A stretch of DNA of 7,715 nt from Bacillota bacterium (GCA_030705665.1 JAUZQA010000186.1:1-7715), one strand, 5' to 3'; counted from the first letter of the stretch, positions 1-7,326 are shown. Made by a program: numbers and translations. Notes: a model not told the origin generated them from the sequence alone.

Positions 1-185
1 CCAAGCCTTCTTTCCGCCATCTCAAAGCTGCTTTTTGTTCTTGTACTTGGTTCAAAAAATAAATTTGCAGCAAACATAGGACGGCTTGGATTCCATTCCA
101 TTCCATTTGCGAAGCCTTGCGCTTCTAAAAGAATTTCTAACACCTCTTCAACTCTTAAATCCGTTGTAGTTAGTAAATGTTTCAT
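1..185 (-). CDS. pyrB: Aspartate carbamoyltransferase catalytic chain, 5' part (cut by window edge)
   Basis: This gene encodes the enzyme that condenses carbamoyl phosphate with L-aspartate, the committed step of cytosolic de novo pyrimidine synthesis. Only the first 61 codons are present, beginning MKHLLTTTDL and running off the window. Seen directly: residues 43-50 read FFEPSTRT, the carbamoyl-phosphate-binding Ser-Thr-Arg-Thr signature (Ser47-Thr50), followed by a KSSFEMAE helix typical of the ATCase N-terminal domain. Ornithine carbamoyltransferase shares the STRT motif, but the MKHL start, the FFEPSTRT context and the position after pyrP favour ATCase. The ATG at 183-185 has a GGAGGG ribosome binding site at 193-198 with 7 nt spacing. 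The gene sits behind a PyrR attenuator (218-357). A TTCCA triplet repeat at 91-105 lies in codons 27-32. The rest of the gene cannot be assessed. Confidence 0.95.
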   Translation of the reverse strand, partial: MKHLLTTTDLRVEEVLEILLEAQGFANGMEWNPSRPMFAANLFFEPSTRTKSSFEMAERRL

Positions 186-217
186 CCCGAATCCCTCCAT
201 ATGTTTTCGTAATGTCT

Positions 218-253
218 AAAAAAAAGCACCCAAAATCAAGTGATTAGGGTGCT
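218..253 (-). terminator. Attenuator 3 intrinsic terminator
   Basis: AGCACCC (247-253) pairs perfectly with GGGUGCU (225-231). An inner AAUCA/UGAUU stem extends the hairpin, and eight uridines follow (218-225 on the plus strand read as A). It lies 33 nt before the pyrB start codon and is the off state of the pyrB attenuator. Confidence 0.92.
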
Positions 254-323
254 GTAGTTTTTGTGTCCCGGTGTTGTTCTTTAACACTCCTTACACAAAT
301 TTCAATTTAAATTTGCACCCTTA

Positions 324-342
324 TATGTCTCTCATGGACGTA
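324..342 (-). promoter_or_regulatory. PyrR-binding loop 3, non-consensus
   Basis: The stem UACGUC/GACAUA closes a 7-nt loop CAUGAGA. The PyrR consensus is ARUCCNGNGAGGYU with a 6-nt loop. Here the core UCC and GAGA are kept, but one extra loop base (U334) is present, the first A-U pair is a C340/A326 mismatch, and the usual U-G pair is U338-A328. It probably still binds PyrR, because the surrounding switch is intact, but perhaps with different affinity. Confidence 0.7.
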
Positions 343-357
343 TTTAAAAGGTCTGTT

Positions 358-1680
358 TTATGCTAATTTTTGATCAGTTTTTTTTTCTATTTCGCTTTCA
401 GATTCAAACATTTCATCTGTAGATACATCTGGTTTGCCAGGTAAGACAAGATTTAAAAGGATACCGATAATCGCTGCTAAGGCCATTCCTTGAATCTGGA
501 ATTGATCAGATACTTTAATGAATGCACCGCCAATACCGATGACTAAGATGACAGATGAAATTGCAAGGTTTCGGTTGTTCCCAAAATCAATTTTACTATC
601 GACAAGCATTCTTAATCCTGATGATGCGATAATTCCGAATAACAGGATGGATACCCCTCCCATTACTGGTGTTGGTATCGAATGAATCAATGCTGTAATT
701 TTACCGACAAATCCGAAGATAATCGCGAAAACAGCTGCTCCGGCAATAACATATACGCTGTATATACGGGTGATAGCGATGACACCAATATTTTCACCAT
801 AGGTAGTTTTTGGCGGACCTCCGATTAAAGCTGAAATAATACTTGCCGTTCCATCACCGCCAATTGAGCGATGCAAACCTGGGTCTTTAATGTAGTTATG
901 GCCAACGATTTTGCTAAGAACAAGCTGGTGGCCGATATGCTCTGATATTGTAACAATGGCCACAGGCACAATCATCAGTGCAATGTCCCATGAAAAATTC
1001 ACTTTATAACTTACGAATGGAAAGAGGAATTGCGGCATCTCGAACCAATGTGCTTCCAAAACCGGTTTAAAATTAACGATTCCAATAAAGACTGAATAAA
1101 TATATCCAACGATGATGCCCGCTAATATTGGAATAATGCTGAGCATACCTTTAAAACACACCGTAAAGATGATCGTTGCAATCAGAGTAACAAGCGCCGC
1201 TGAAAAGTAGAGAAGACTATATTTACCTGCAGGATTATCCATTGCCATACCAACTGCTGTACCTGAAAGTGACAAACCGATTACAATAATGACCGGGCCA
1301 ACAACTACAGGCGGAAGCAATCTCATCAGCCATTCGTATCCAGCTTTTTTAATAATCAGCGAAACAAGCCAGTAAACTATACCCACAATAAACGTTCCAA
1401 TCATTGCCTTTCCTGCACCGCCATGTGCTTTTAATGCGATAATCGGTGCAATATAAGCAAAGGAAGACCCTAGATAGGCCGGAACTTTCCATTTTGTCAG
1501 TAATAGGAATGCTAAAGTTCCTAATCCGCTTGAGATTAAGGCCAGTGCCGGGCTTAATCCTACCAGATATGGGACTAGTATGGTAGAACCGAACATGGCA
1601 AATAAGTGCTGTAAGCTCAATGTGACCCATTGTCCGGGTTTTGGTATTTCGTTAACCTCAAGAATTGGTTTGGTGCTCAT
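358..1680 (-). CDS. pyrP: Uracil permease (NCS2/NAT family, uracil:proton symporter)
   Basis: This 440-residue, very hydrophobic inner-membrane transporter is of normal length for the uracil branch of NCS2, which has about 14 membrane segments. It takes up uracil for salvage. Seen in the sequence: QHLFAMFGST at 24-33 (His25), SSFAY at 72-76, SEHIGH at 246-251, and the family signature GGPPKTTYGENIG at 287-299. By comparison with E. coli UraA, Glu247 and Glu296 correspond to the substrate/proton-coupling glutamates and His25, Phe74, His251 and Tyr294 to other pocket residues; none is missing. A charged cytosolic tail follows about residue 415. The ATG at 1678-1680 has an AGGAGGAG ribosome binding site (1687-1694) with 6 nt spacing. 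It lies between PyrR attenuators 2 and 3, so its expression should follow intracellular UMP/UTP. Confusion with xanthine or uric acid permeases is unlikely given the pyr context. Confidence 0.97.
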   Translation of the reverse strand: MSTKPILEVNEIPKPGQWVTLSLQHLFAMFGSTILVPYLVGLSPALALISSGLGTLAFLLLTKWKVPAYLGSSFAYIAPIIALKAHGGAGKAMIGTFIVGIVYWLVSLIIKKAGYEWLMRLLPPVVVGPVIIVIGLSLSGTAVGMAMDNPAGKYSLLYFSAALVTLIATIIFTVCFKGMLSIIPILAGIIVGYIYSVFIGIVNFKPVLEAHWFEMPQFLFPFVSYKVNFSWDIALMIVPVAIVTISEHIGHQLVLSKIVGHNYIKDPGLHRSIGGDGTASIISALIGGPPKTTYGENIGVIAITRIYSVYVIAGAAVFAIIFGFVGKITALIHSIPTPVMGGVSILLFGIIASSGLRMLVDSKIDFGNNRNLAISSVILVIGIGGAFIKVSDQFQIQGMALAAIIGILLNLVLPGKPDVSTDEMFESESEIEKKTDQKLA

Positions 1681-1772
1681 TTTGTTCTCCTCCTATAATG
1701 TTCCCACGATCTCTATGATTTTTAATTTGTGGTTTTTTATGCTTGGTTCTTTTAGAATAACCTTTTTTCAAT

Positions 1773-1806
1773 AAAAAACCCCTTTGTGTGCTGATGTACA
1801 AAGAGG
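1773..1806 (-). terminator. Attenuator 2 intrinsic terminator
   Basis: CCUCUUUGU (1798-1806) pairs with ACAAAGGGG (1779-1787), a 9-bp stem with one U-G pair and a 10-nt loop, followed by six uridines (1773-1778). It precedes the pyrP start by about 90 nt. Confidence 0.92.
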
Positions 1807-1848
1807 TAGAATCCGCCAAGAAAAGCATTGGGAACATCCCCCTTTGAC

Positions 1849-1862
1849 AGCCTCACAGGACT
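1849..1862 (-). promoter_or_regulatory. PyrR-binding loop 2
   Basis: The transcript reads AGUCCUGUGAGGCU, an exact match to the PyrR recognition consensus ARUCCNGNGAGGYU. Its stem CAGUC/GGCUG closes the 6-nt loop CUGUGA. Confidence 0.95.
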
Positions 1863-1879
1863 GCAATTAAAAGGGTTAT

Positions 1880-2425
<546 letters not shown>

Positions 2426-2445
2426 CTACACCTGCTCCTTTTCAT

Positions 2446-2479
2446 AAAAAAACCCCTCACCATTCCGAGCGGTGAGAGG
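2446..2479 (-). terminator. Attenuator 1 intrinsic terminator
   Basis: CCUCUCACC (2471-2479) pairs with GGUGAGGGG (2453-2461) through 9 bp including one U-G, with a 9-nt loop, followed by seven uridines (2446-2452). The pyrR ribosome binding site begins 6 nt further on. Confidence 0.94.
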
Positions 2480-2536
2480 TACATGATTGTAGCAAAATAG
2501 AGGCATAGCTCGCTCTATTCAAATCCGTTCCTTCTC

Positions 2537-2550
2537 AGCCTCACGGGACT
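2537..2550 (-). promoter_or_regulatory. PyrR-binding loop 1
   Basis: The transcript reads AGUCCCGUGAGGCU, an exact match to ARUCCNGNGAGGYU. The stem CAGUC/GGCUG closes the loop CCGUGA. Confidence 0.95.
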
Positions 2551-2577
2551 GATTTAAAGGCTTATTTAACTATAGTT

Positions 2578-2606
2578 ATCTTACTTTACATTGTTTATTG
2601 TGTCAA
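2578..2606 (-). promoter_or_regulatory. Sigma-A promoter of the pyr operon
   Basis: A perfect -35 box TTGACA (2601-2606) is separated by 17 nt from a -10 box TAAGAT (2578-2583, 4 of 6 matches). The predicted start is near 2571. The -35 box begins 4 nt after the ylyB stop codon and no terminator separates the two, so readthrough from the lspA-ylyB transcript can also reach attenuator 1. Confidence 0.85.
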
Positions 2607-2609
2607 TCA

Positions 2610-3515
2610 TTATTTTCGAAGCCCATCGAGCAGCTGCTTAAAATCTTCAGGCAGCGGCGCTTCAAATTCTAAATATTCCCCGCTTCTTGGATGTGTAAAC
2701 CCCAGTACACCGGCATGCAGTGCCTGGCCATCAATCTCAAGTGTCTTTTTCGGACCATATTTCGGGTCTCCTGCAAGAGGGTAACCAATGTATTTCATAT
2801 GAACACGTATTTGGTGTGTGCGTCCTGTTTCCAATTGACATTCAACGAAGGTAAAAGCAGTAAATCGTTCCAAGACATGGAAATGGGTGACGGCATGTTT
2901 CCCATCATCAACTACCGTCATACTCTGGCGATCCTTTGGGTCTCTTCCCAGCGGAGCATCGATTGTTCCAAAATCATGAGGGATCACTCCGTGAACAATC
3001 GCTTTATATTTTCGTGTGACCGTTTTTTCAACAAGCTGGTTTACAAGGCTCTCGTGCGCCATATCATTTTTTGCCACCATCAAGAGTCCCGAGGTGTCCT
3101 TATCTATTCGATGAACAATTCCAGGTCGTAAGACACCATTAATCCCCGAAAGATCTTTACAATGGGCCATCAAGCCATTTACGAGTGTTCCCGTTAAATG
3201 ACCTGGTGCAGGATGAACAACCATCCCGCGCGGTTTATTTACAACCAAGACATCTTTATCCTCATAATAAATATCTAAGTCCATTTCCTCTGGAAGAACG
3301 TCCAGCACTTCTGGGTCAGGTATGATGATTTCGATCCTATCATTGATTGAACATTTATAATTACTCTTAACGGGGTTTCCATTAACGAGAACGTGCCCTT
3401 CTTTAATCCATTGCTGGACCTGTGTCCTTGACCATTCTGAATCAAGAATGGAAACAGCCTTATCAATTCTGTCTCCTTTTTGTTCCTCAAGAATGATGTG
3501 TTCCATTTTCTCCAT
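2610..3515 (-). CDS. ylyB: RluD/RluA-family pseudouridine synthase (YlyB type)
   Basis: This 301-residue cytosolic enzyme is of normal length for the family. It is expected to isomerise uridine to pseudouridine in RNA, probably in 23S rRNA by analogy with E. coli RluD, but the exact target sites are not shown by the sequence. Seen: an S4 RNA-binding domain at about 13-60 ([10 protein letters not shown], then [12 protein letters not shown]), followed by the catalytic domain. The catalytic motif [11 protein letters not shown] is at 135-145, with Asp138 the expected nucleophile. [16 protein letters not shown] (91-106) and [13 protein letters not shown] (228-240) are the other conserved blocks. 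The ATG at 3513-3515 has AAAGGAG (3523-3529) with 7 nt spacing, which favours it over the ATG three codons later. The start lies inside lspA (29-nt overlap), suggesting translational coupling. The gene is commonly annotated rluD, but E. coli-type function is inferred. Confidence 0.95.
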   Translation of the reverse strand: MEKMEHIILEEQKGDRIDKAVSILDSEWSRTQVQQWIKEGHVLVNGNPVKSNYKCSINDRIEIIIPDPEVLDVLPEEMDLDIYYEDKDVLVVNKPRGMVVHPAPGHLTGTLVNGLMAHCKDLSGINGVLRPGIVHRIDKDTSGLLMVAKNDMAHESLVNQLVEKTVTRKYKAIVHGVIPHDFGTIDAPLGRDPKDRQSMTVVDDGKHAVTHFHVLERFTAFTFVECQLETGRTHQIRVHMKYIGYPLAGDPKYGPKKTLEIDGQALHAGVLGFTHPRSGEYLEFEAPLPEDFKQLLDGLRK

Positions 3516-3978
3516 AAGATTTCTCCTTTGTCTCTCTCTCGTCCCGCAGCATCACAATCATTAATAGCACTACACCGATACAAAGGGATGAATCCGCAAC
3601 ATTAAACACCGGAAAGTTATAGCCAAAAATAAAAGTATGAATAAAGTCAACAACTTCTTTTCGGAATACGCGGTCGATAAAATTACCTATTGCTCCCCCA
3701 AGCATAAGTGCCAGTGAGATTCCCAGTAGCCATTTACCTTTTGCTGCTTTTTGAATATAATAGATGATTGCAAAAATGACAACAAGTGTTATTGCATAAA
3801 AAAGCCACATTTGCCCCTGTAAAATCCCCCATGCTGCACCTCTGTTACGGTGTGAGGTAATGTAAAGTATGTTATTGATGATAGGAATACTGTCACCAAA
3901 CGCCATCTTGCTGACAATAAGCCATTTTGTAACCTGATCCAATAGTATAACCAAAATTGCAATTAGGTAATAAAACAC
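3487..3978 (-). CDS. lspA: Lipoprotein signal peptidase (signal peptidase II), GTG start
   Basis: This is the membrane aspartyl protease that cleaves signal peptides from diacylglyceryl-modified prolipoproteins. I place the start at the GTG at 3976-3978, giving 163 residues beginning [10 protein letters not shown]; the open frame extends to a GTG at 3993, but GGAGG (3987-3991) overlaps that codon and is 8 nt before the one chosen. With this start, conserved residues fall at Asp14, Asn99, Asp102, Asp111, Asn126 and Asp129, the numbering I know for B. subtilis LspA. The motifs are DQVTKW (14-19), NRGAAWG (45-51), GNFIDR (98-103), VVDF (109-112) and FNVADSS (125-131). By analogy with the Pseudomonas structure, Asp111 and Asp129 form the catalytic pair. 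Four membrane segments are visible at roughly 1-20, 57-76, 84-103 and 130-145. The C-terminus is charged. The gene overlaps ylyB by 29 nt. Confidence 0.95.
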   Translation of the reverse strand: MFYYLIAILVILLDQVTKWLIVSKMAFGDSIPIINNILYITSHRNRGAAWGILQGQMWLFYAITLVVIFAIIYYIQKAAKGKWLLGISLALMLGGAIGNFIDRVFRKEVVDFIHTFIFGYNFPVFNVADSSLCIGVVLLMIVMLRDERETKEKSYGENGTHHS

Positions 3979-3986
3979 TAAGAAAA

Positions 3987-3991
3987 CCTCC
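3987..3991 (-). promoter_or_regulatory. lspA ribosome binding site that decides the start
   Basis: GGAGG lies 8 nt before the GTG at 3978. It overlaps the upstream in-frame GTG at 3991-3993, which has no ribosome binding site of its own at a proper distance, so the shorter protein is favoured. Confidence 0.85.
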
Positions 3992-4016
3992 ACATCATCT
4001 CGGATACTTCCTTAGC

Positions 4017-4025
4017 ATTTTAGCA
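4017..4025 (-). promoter_or_regulatory. Possible extended -10 promoter before lspA
   Basis: TATGC followed by TAAAAT (-10 box at 4017-4022, TG at 4024-4025) resembles an extended -10 element. The -35 region at 17-18 nt (TTTCGT) is poor. It lies in the 75-nt gap between ylyA and lspA, which has no terminator. It could give lspA-ylyB some transcription independent of ylyA, but chance is a fair alternative in AT-rich sequence. Confidence 0.3.
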
Positions 4026-4053
4026 TACTCTAGGCAATAACGAAAATGGTACA

Positions 4054-4341
4054 TTAAAAATAAAGCGGTTTTCGATAAAAGGTCTTAAAATTCCCCAAAT
4101 CCTCAATAGACTTTATAGTAGGGACTATTTTTAAAAGTTCTTCGGGAATTAAATCTCCGGAGAATTCACACAATCCATAGCTTCCGTTATTTACTTTTTT
4201 AATGGCAGACTGAATATCATCGAGTTCTGCTTCCAAAATTGACTTTAACCGATGATTTGCGTCTTTTTTTTGCAGTGATTGCAAAACTTCTTGTTCGGTT
4301 TGACGGAGTTCTTCGTACAGCATTTCGTGCAGTGCATCCAT
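4054..4341 (-). CDS. ylyA: YlyA-like protein, DksA/TraR family with degenerate zinc finger
   Basis: This 95-residue protein has two predicted helices at about 3-25 and 31-51 that would form the antiparallel coiled coil of DksA/TraR proteins, with a KKDANH turn between them. They are followed by the family-type block YGLCEFSGDLIPEELL (55-70). Only Cys58 of the four zinc cysteines is present: position 61 is Ser, and the second pair is replaced by Ser78 and Asp81, so metal binding is unlikely. From position between ileS and lspA it corresponds to B. subtilis YlyA, which I recall as an RNA-polymerase-binding protein affecting sigma-G-dependent, germination-related genes; the same role here is inferred. 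The ATG at 4339-4341 has GGAGGT (4349-4354) with 7 nt spacing. It has its own promoter at 4391-4418 and is followed by lspA after 75 nt. The acidic, Phe/Tyr-rich C-terminus after residue 75 resembles no domain I recognise. Confidence 0.8.
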   Translation of the reverse strand: MDALHEMLYEELRQTEQEVLQSLQKKDANHRLKSILEAELDDIQSAIKKVNNGSYGLCEFSGDLIPEELLKIVPTIKSIEDLGNFKTFYRKPLYF

Positions 4342-4390
4342 GTTGTTTACCTCCGCTTGATTAATTGTTTTTTATTATTTCCGAACAGCC

Positions 4391-4418
4391 ATTATAGACA
4401 CGTTAAAACATTTGACAA
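4391..4418 (-). promoter_or_regulatory. Sigma-A promoter of ylyA-lspA-ylyB
   Basis: TTGTCA (4413-4418, 5 of 6 matches) and a perfect TATAAT (4391-4396) are separated by 16 nt. The predicted start near 4384 leaves a leader of about 43 nt before ylyA. It lies just past the ileS terminator, so these genes form their own transcription unit. No clear sigma-G type boxes were seen here. Confidence 0.8.
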
Positions 4419-4453
4419 TGACTGCAACAATTAGTCAGGAAGGATTATTTTTC

Positions 4454-4492
4454 AAAAAAAAGCTTCCACAGGGTTTAATCCTATGGAAGCTT
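4454..4492 (-). terminator. Intrinsic terminator of ileS
   Basis: A 13-bp stem pairs AAGCUUCCAUAGG (4480-4492) with CCUGUGGAAGCUU (4460-4472), with one U-G pair and a 7-nt loop, and is followed by a run of uridines to 4454. It starts 8 nt after the ileS stop codon and should end the T-box-controlled ileS transcript. Confidence 0.96.
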
Positions 4493-4500
4493 TTGCTGTA

Positions 4501-7272
4501 TTAAGCAAGATTTGAATAGTTCTCTTTGACAACTTCGGCACAGCGATGACAAAGGGTTGGATGTTCTGGGTCCTTACCAACTTCAGGTGTAATGGTCCAA
4601 CATCTTTCACATGTTTCGCCCTCTGCTTTTGATATAACAATGGCTGCTGTTTCAAGCTTTAAGGCATTTTCCGGTGCATCTTCATATGTGCCGGCAACTT
4701 CAAAATCAGAAACAATAAACAATTGTCGTACACTTTCTTGAATCCTATCAAGAAGTTTTCCTGTTTTTTCACTAACATATAATGTTACTTTTGCATTTAA
4801 CGATTTACCAATAACTTTTTCATTCCGAGCTTCTTCTAATGCCTTTAAGACATCATCGCGAAGTCGTAAAAATGCATTCCATTTTTCCTCAAGCTGATCC
4901 GCATTTTTTAGTGTTTGAACTTCGGGCATATCCGTTAATTGGACACTTTCTTCTTGAACAGCAGGAATAAACTTCCAAACCTCATCTGCCGTATGAGCAA
5001 GAATTGGGGCAGTTAATTTGGTTAATGCCAAAAGTGATTCATATAGAACAGTTTGAATTGAACGGCGCTCATGGTTATCTTTTGCCTCAATATAGAGAAC
5101 ATCTTTGGCAAAGTCTAAATAGAAGGAACTCAAGTCAAGTGTACAGAAATTATTTACTTCATGGTAAATGACAGCATACTCGTAATTTTCATAAGCATTC
5201 TGTACATTTTTAATTAATTTATTTAATTTTACAAGCATGAACTGATCAACTTCTCGTAAGCGATCATATTCAATTGCATCTTTTTCAGGTGAAAAGTCTT
5301 CTAAGTTCCCTAGCAAAAAGCGGAAAGTGTTGCGAATCTTCCGATAGACCTCTGCAACCTGTTTAAGAATGGCATCAGAAACGCGCACATCTGCTTGATA
5401 ATCCACCGAAGCAACCCAAAGACGCAGAATATCTGCACCAAGCTGGTTCATTACTTTAGCAGGAACTACAGTGTTTCCAAGTGATTTACTCATCTTACGG
5501 CCTTCCCCATCCAGAGCAAATCCGTGGCTTAGCACACCTTTGTATGGAGCTTTCCCTGTTACGGCAACAGCAGTTGATAATGATGAGTTAAACCAGCCGC
5601 GATATTGGTCTGAACCTTCCAGATAAAGGTCTGCAGGGCGCTGCAGGTCTTCTCTTTCTTCCAGAACAGCTTGATGGGAAGAACCAGAATCAAACCAAAC
5701 ATCCATGATATCTGTTTCTTTTGTAAAGATTCCATTTGGACTTCCGGGATGCGTAAAGCCTTCAGGAAGCAGATCCTTTGTCTCACGTTCGAACCATACA
5801 TTTGATCCATGTTCGCGGAACAATGCTGAAACATGATTAATGGTTTCATCGTTAATAATTGCTTCACCATTTTCAGCATAAAAGACTGGAATTGGCACAC
5901 CCCATGCACGCTGACGGGAAATACACCAATCTCCCCGGTCACGAACCATATTAAATAAGCGGGTTTCACCCCATGCAGGCACCCATTTTGTTTCTTGTAC
6001 GGCCTCAAGCAGTTGATCACGGAAGTCTTTAATCGAAGCAAACCATTGTGCAGTTGCTCTGAAAATAACAGGTTTTTTCGTTCTCCAGTCATGTGGGTAT
6101 GAGTGAGTAAAAAACGATAGTTTTAATAACGCACCTGCTTTTTCTAATGCCTCGGTAATTGGTTTATTTGCCTTATCATAAAATAAGCCTTCAAAACCTG
6201 GTGCTTCTTCTGTCATGCAGCCTTTATCGTCAACAGGACATAGAACTTCCAAACCATATTTTTGACCGATGTAAAAGTCGTCTTCCCCGTGTCCTGGAGC
6301 CGTATGAACACAACCTGTTCCGGCATCTGTTGTCACGTGCTCTCCAAGCATAACAAGCGAATCACGGCCATATAATGGATGTTCTGCAATGATTCTATCA
6401 AGGCTTGCCCCTTTTACCTTTTGAACAACTTCTGGATTTTCCCAGCCAATTTCATTCGCAGCAGATTCCAACAGAGCTTCTGCCACTAGATACTTATGTT
6501 CATTCGCCTTCACAACCACATAGGTTAAATCAGGATGAACAGAGATCCCAAGGTTGGCCGGAATCGTCCAAGGAGTTGTCGTCCAAATAACGATTTCCGT
6601 ATCAGTATCAAGAACACCCTTGCCATCTTTGACTTTAAAAGCAACATAGATAGATGCGGAACGTTTATCTTGATATTCAATTTCTGCCTCAGCAAGTGCT
6701 GACTCACTGGATGGTGACCAATAAACAGGCTTTTTACCTTTGTAGATATACCCTTTTTTCGCCATTTCACCAAAAACCTTAATTTGTTGAGCCTCATAGG
6801 CTGGCTTAAGAGTAATATATGGATTTTCCCAGTCACCCCGCACACCAAGGCGCTTAAATTGGGAACGTTGATTATCAACTTGTACCAATGCATATTCCTC
6901 ACAAAGCTTTCGGAATTCTGCAACCGTCATTTCTTTACGTTTTACCCCTTTATTTGTTAAAGCCTGCTCAATTGGAAGTCCATGAGTATCCCAGCCCGGT
7001 ACATATGGTGCATGATAGCCGCTCATTGATTTAAAGCGAACGATGAAGTCCTTTAAAATTTTATTTAAAGCATGGCCCATATGAATATCGCCATTGGCGT
7101 ATGGAGGTCCGTCATGTAAAACAAACATTGGACGCCCCTTTGTCCGCTCCTGTACTTTTTGATAGATATTCATTTCTTCCCATTTGGCTTGAATGTCCGG
7201 TTCTCTTTGCGGAAGATTACCGCGCATCGGAAACTCGGTTTTTGGCATTAATAACGTATCTTTGTACTCCAT
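4501..7272 (-). CDS. ileS: Isoleucine--tRNA ligase
   Basis: This cytosolic class I aminoacyl-tRNA synthetase attaches isoleucine to tRNA-Ile and edits mischarged valine. At 923 residues it is full length for the bacterial type (B. subtilis IleS is about 921). Seen in order: HIGH-box HMGH at 64-67; the CP1 editing domain from about 200 to 400, including [10 protein letters not shown] (231-240) and [16 protein letters not shown] (318-333); VWFDSGSSH (525-533); KMSKS at 593-597; an anticodon-binding helical domain from about 640; and a C-terminal zinc finger with Cys888/Cys891 (CERC) and Cys908/Cys911 (CHRC). The last feature marks the ordinary bacterial IleRS1 form, not the eukaryote-like mupirocin-resistant IleRS2. 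The ATG at 7270-7272 has AGGAGG (7281-7286) with 8 nt spacing. Regulation is by the upstream isoleucine T-box, and a strong terminator ends the unit. Nothing is missing or broken. Confidence 0.99.
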   Translation of the reverse strand: MEYKDTLLMPKTEFPMRGNLPQREPDIQAKWEEMNIYQKVQERTKGRPMFVLHDGPPYANGDIHMGHALNKILKDFIVRFKSMSGYHAPYVPGWDTHGLPIEQALTNKGVKRKEMTVAEFRKLCEEYALVQVDNQRSQFKRLGVRGDWENPYITLKPAYEAQQIKVFGEMAKKGYIYKGKKPVYWSPSSESALAEAEIEYQDKRSASIYVAFKVKDGKGVLDTDTEIVIWTTTPWTIPANLGISVHPDLTYVVVKANEHKYLVAEALLESAANEIGWENPEVVQKVKGASLDRIIAEHPLYGRDSLVMLGEHVTTDAGTGCVHTAPGHGEDDFYIGQKYGLEVLCPVDDKGCMTEEAPGFEGLFYDKANKPITEALEKAGALLKLSFFTHSYPHDWRTKKPVIFRATAQWFASIKDFRDQLLEAVQETKWVPAWGETRLFNMVRDRGDWCISRQRAWGVPIPVFYAENGEAIINDETINHVSALFREHGSNVWFERETKDLLPEGFTHPGSPNGIFTKETDIMDVWFDSGSSHQAVLEEREDLQRPADLYLEGSDQYRGWFNSSLSTAVAVTGKAPYKGVLSHGFALDGEGRKMSKSLGNTVVPAKVMNQLGADILRLWVASVDYQADVRVSDAILKQVAEVYRKIRNTFRFLLGNLEDFSPEKDAIEYDRLREVDQFMLVKLNKLIKNVQNAYENYEYAVIYHEVNNFCTLDLSSFYLDFAKDVLYIEAKDNHERRSIQTVLYESLLALTKLTAPILAHTADEVWKFIPAVQEESVQLTDMPEVQTLKNADQLEEKWNAFLRLRDDVLKALEEARNEKVIGKSLNAKVTLYVSEKTGKLLDRIQESVRQLFIVSDFEVAGTYEDAPENALKLETAAIVISKAEGETCERCWTITPEVGKDPEHPTLCHRCAEVVKENYSNLA

Positions 7273-7326
7273 TTATTCTTCCTCCTGTATTTCACTCTTG
7301 TCAACAGAATAGACTAAAAAACAAAT

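Larger units (their letters stand above)
218..357 (-). promoter_or_regulatory. PyrR-dependent transcription attenuator 3 (pyrP-pyrB intercistronic)
   Basis: This RNA leader lets PyrR shut off pyrB when UMP/UTP is high. Three mutually exclusive structures can be traced. The terminator hairpin is 225-253. The antiterminator pairs AGGGUGC (315-321) with GCACCCU of the terminator's 5' arm (247-252 plus 246-253 flanks), and is extended by nested UUUGUGU/ACACAAA and GUGUU/AACAC stems. The PyrR-stabilised hairpin pairs ACCUUU (347-352) with AAGGGU (317-322), has a 3-nt bulge, and carries an upper stem GUC/GAC (337-339 with 327-329). That last hairpin consumes the 5' strand of the antiterminator, so PyrR binding favours termination. 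The recognition loop departs from the consensus met by the other two attenuators in this window. The 5' arm begins 5 nt after the pyrP stop codon. Confidence 0.88.
1773..1879 (-). promoter_or_regulatory. PyrR-dependent transcription attenuator 2 (pyrR-pyrP intercistronic)
   Basis: This RNA switch controls readthrough into pyrP. The PyrR-stabilised hairpin pairs CCCUUU (1870-1875) with AAAGGG (1840-1845) and is capped by a perfect-consensus PyrR loop (1849-1862). The antiterminator uses CAAAGGGG (1839-1846) paired with CCUCUUUG, the 5' arm of the terminator (about 1799-1806). The terminator is 1773-1806. The AAAGGGG segment is shared by the first two structures, so they exclude each other as in the known B. 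subtilis mechanism. The hairpin's 5' arm starts 4 nt after the pyrR stop codon. The remaining stretch 1695-1772 down to the pyrP ribosome binding site shows no further strong structure. Confidence 0.93.
2446..2571 (-). promoter_or_regulatory. PyrR-dependent transcription attenuator 1 (pyr operon 5' leader)
   Basis: This is the leader between the operon promoter and pyrR. Three exclusive structures can be read. The PyrR-stabilised hairpin has lower stem CCUU/AAGG (2557-2560 with 2530-2533) and a consensus binding loop at 2537-2550. The antiterminator pairs UGAGAAGG (2530-2537) with CCUCUCA of the terminator 5' arm, with a single bulged A. The terminator is 2446-2479. A separate hairpin, AATAGAG/CTCTATT (2496-2519), sits in the antiterminator loop. 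I see no leader peptide: there is no start codon with a ribosome binding site in this stretch. The predicted transcription start is near 2571. Confidence 0.92.

Noticed and set aside
287..292. AAGGAG in attenuator 3 that could start a small peptide
   Set aside because: No ATG, GTG or TTG follows at 5-10 nt. The bases are accounted for as a loop within the nested antiterminator stems.
2691..3131. 146-codon open frame on the plus strand
   Set aside because: It lies wholly antisense to ylyB, has no convincing ribosome binding site or promoter, and its translation shows no recognisable domain. It is a shadow of the minus-strand gene.
3275..3583. 102-codon minus-strand frame across the lspA-ylyB junction
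   Set aside because: Both lspA and ylyB are intact in other frames through this junction, so it is not a separate gene or a frameshifted remnant.
5559..6923. Minus-strand open frames of 177 and 132 codons inside ileS
   Set aside because: They are out-of-frame readings of an intact, motif-complete ileS.
7299..7304. TTGACA between the T-box terminator and ileS
   Set aside because: No -10 box lies 16-18 nt downstream, where the ileS ribosome binding site is found, so it is not a credible second promoter.
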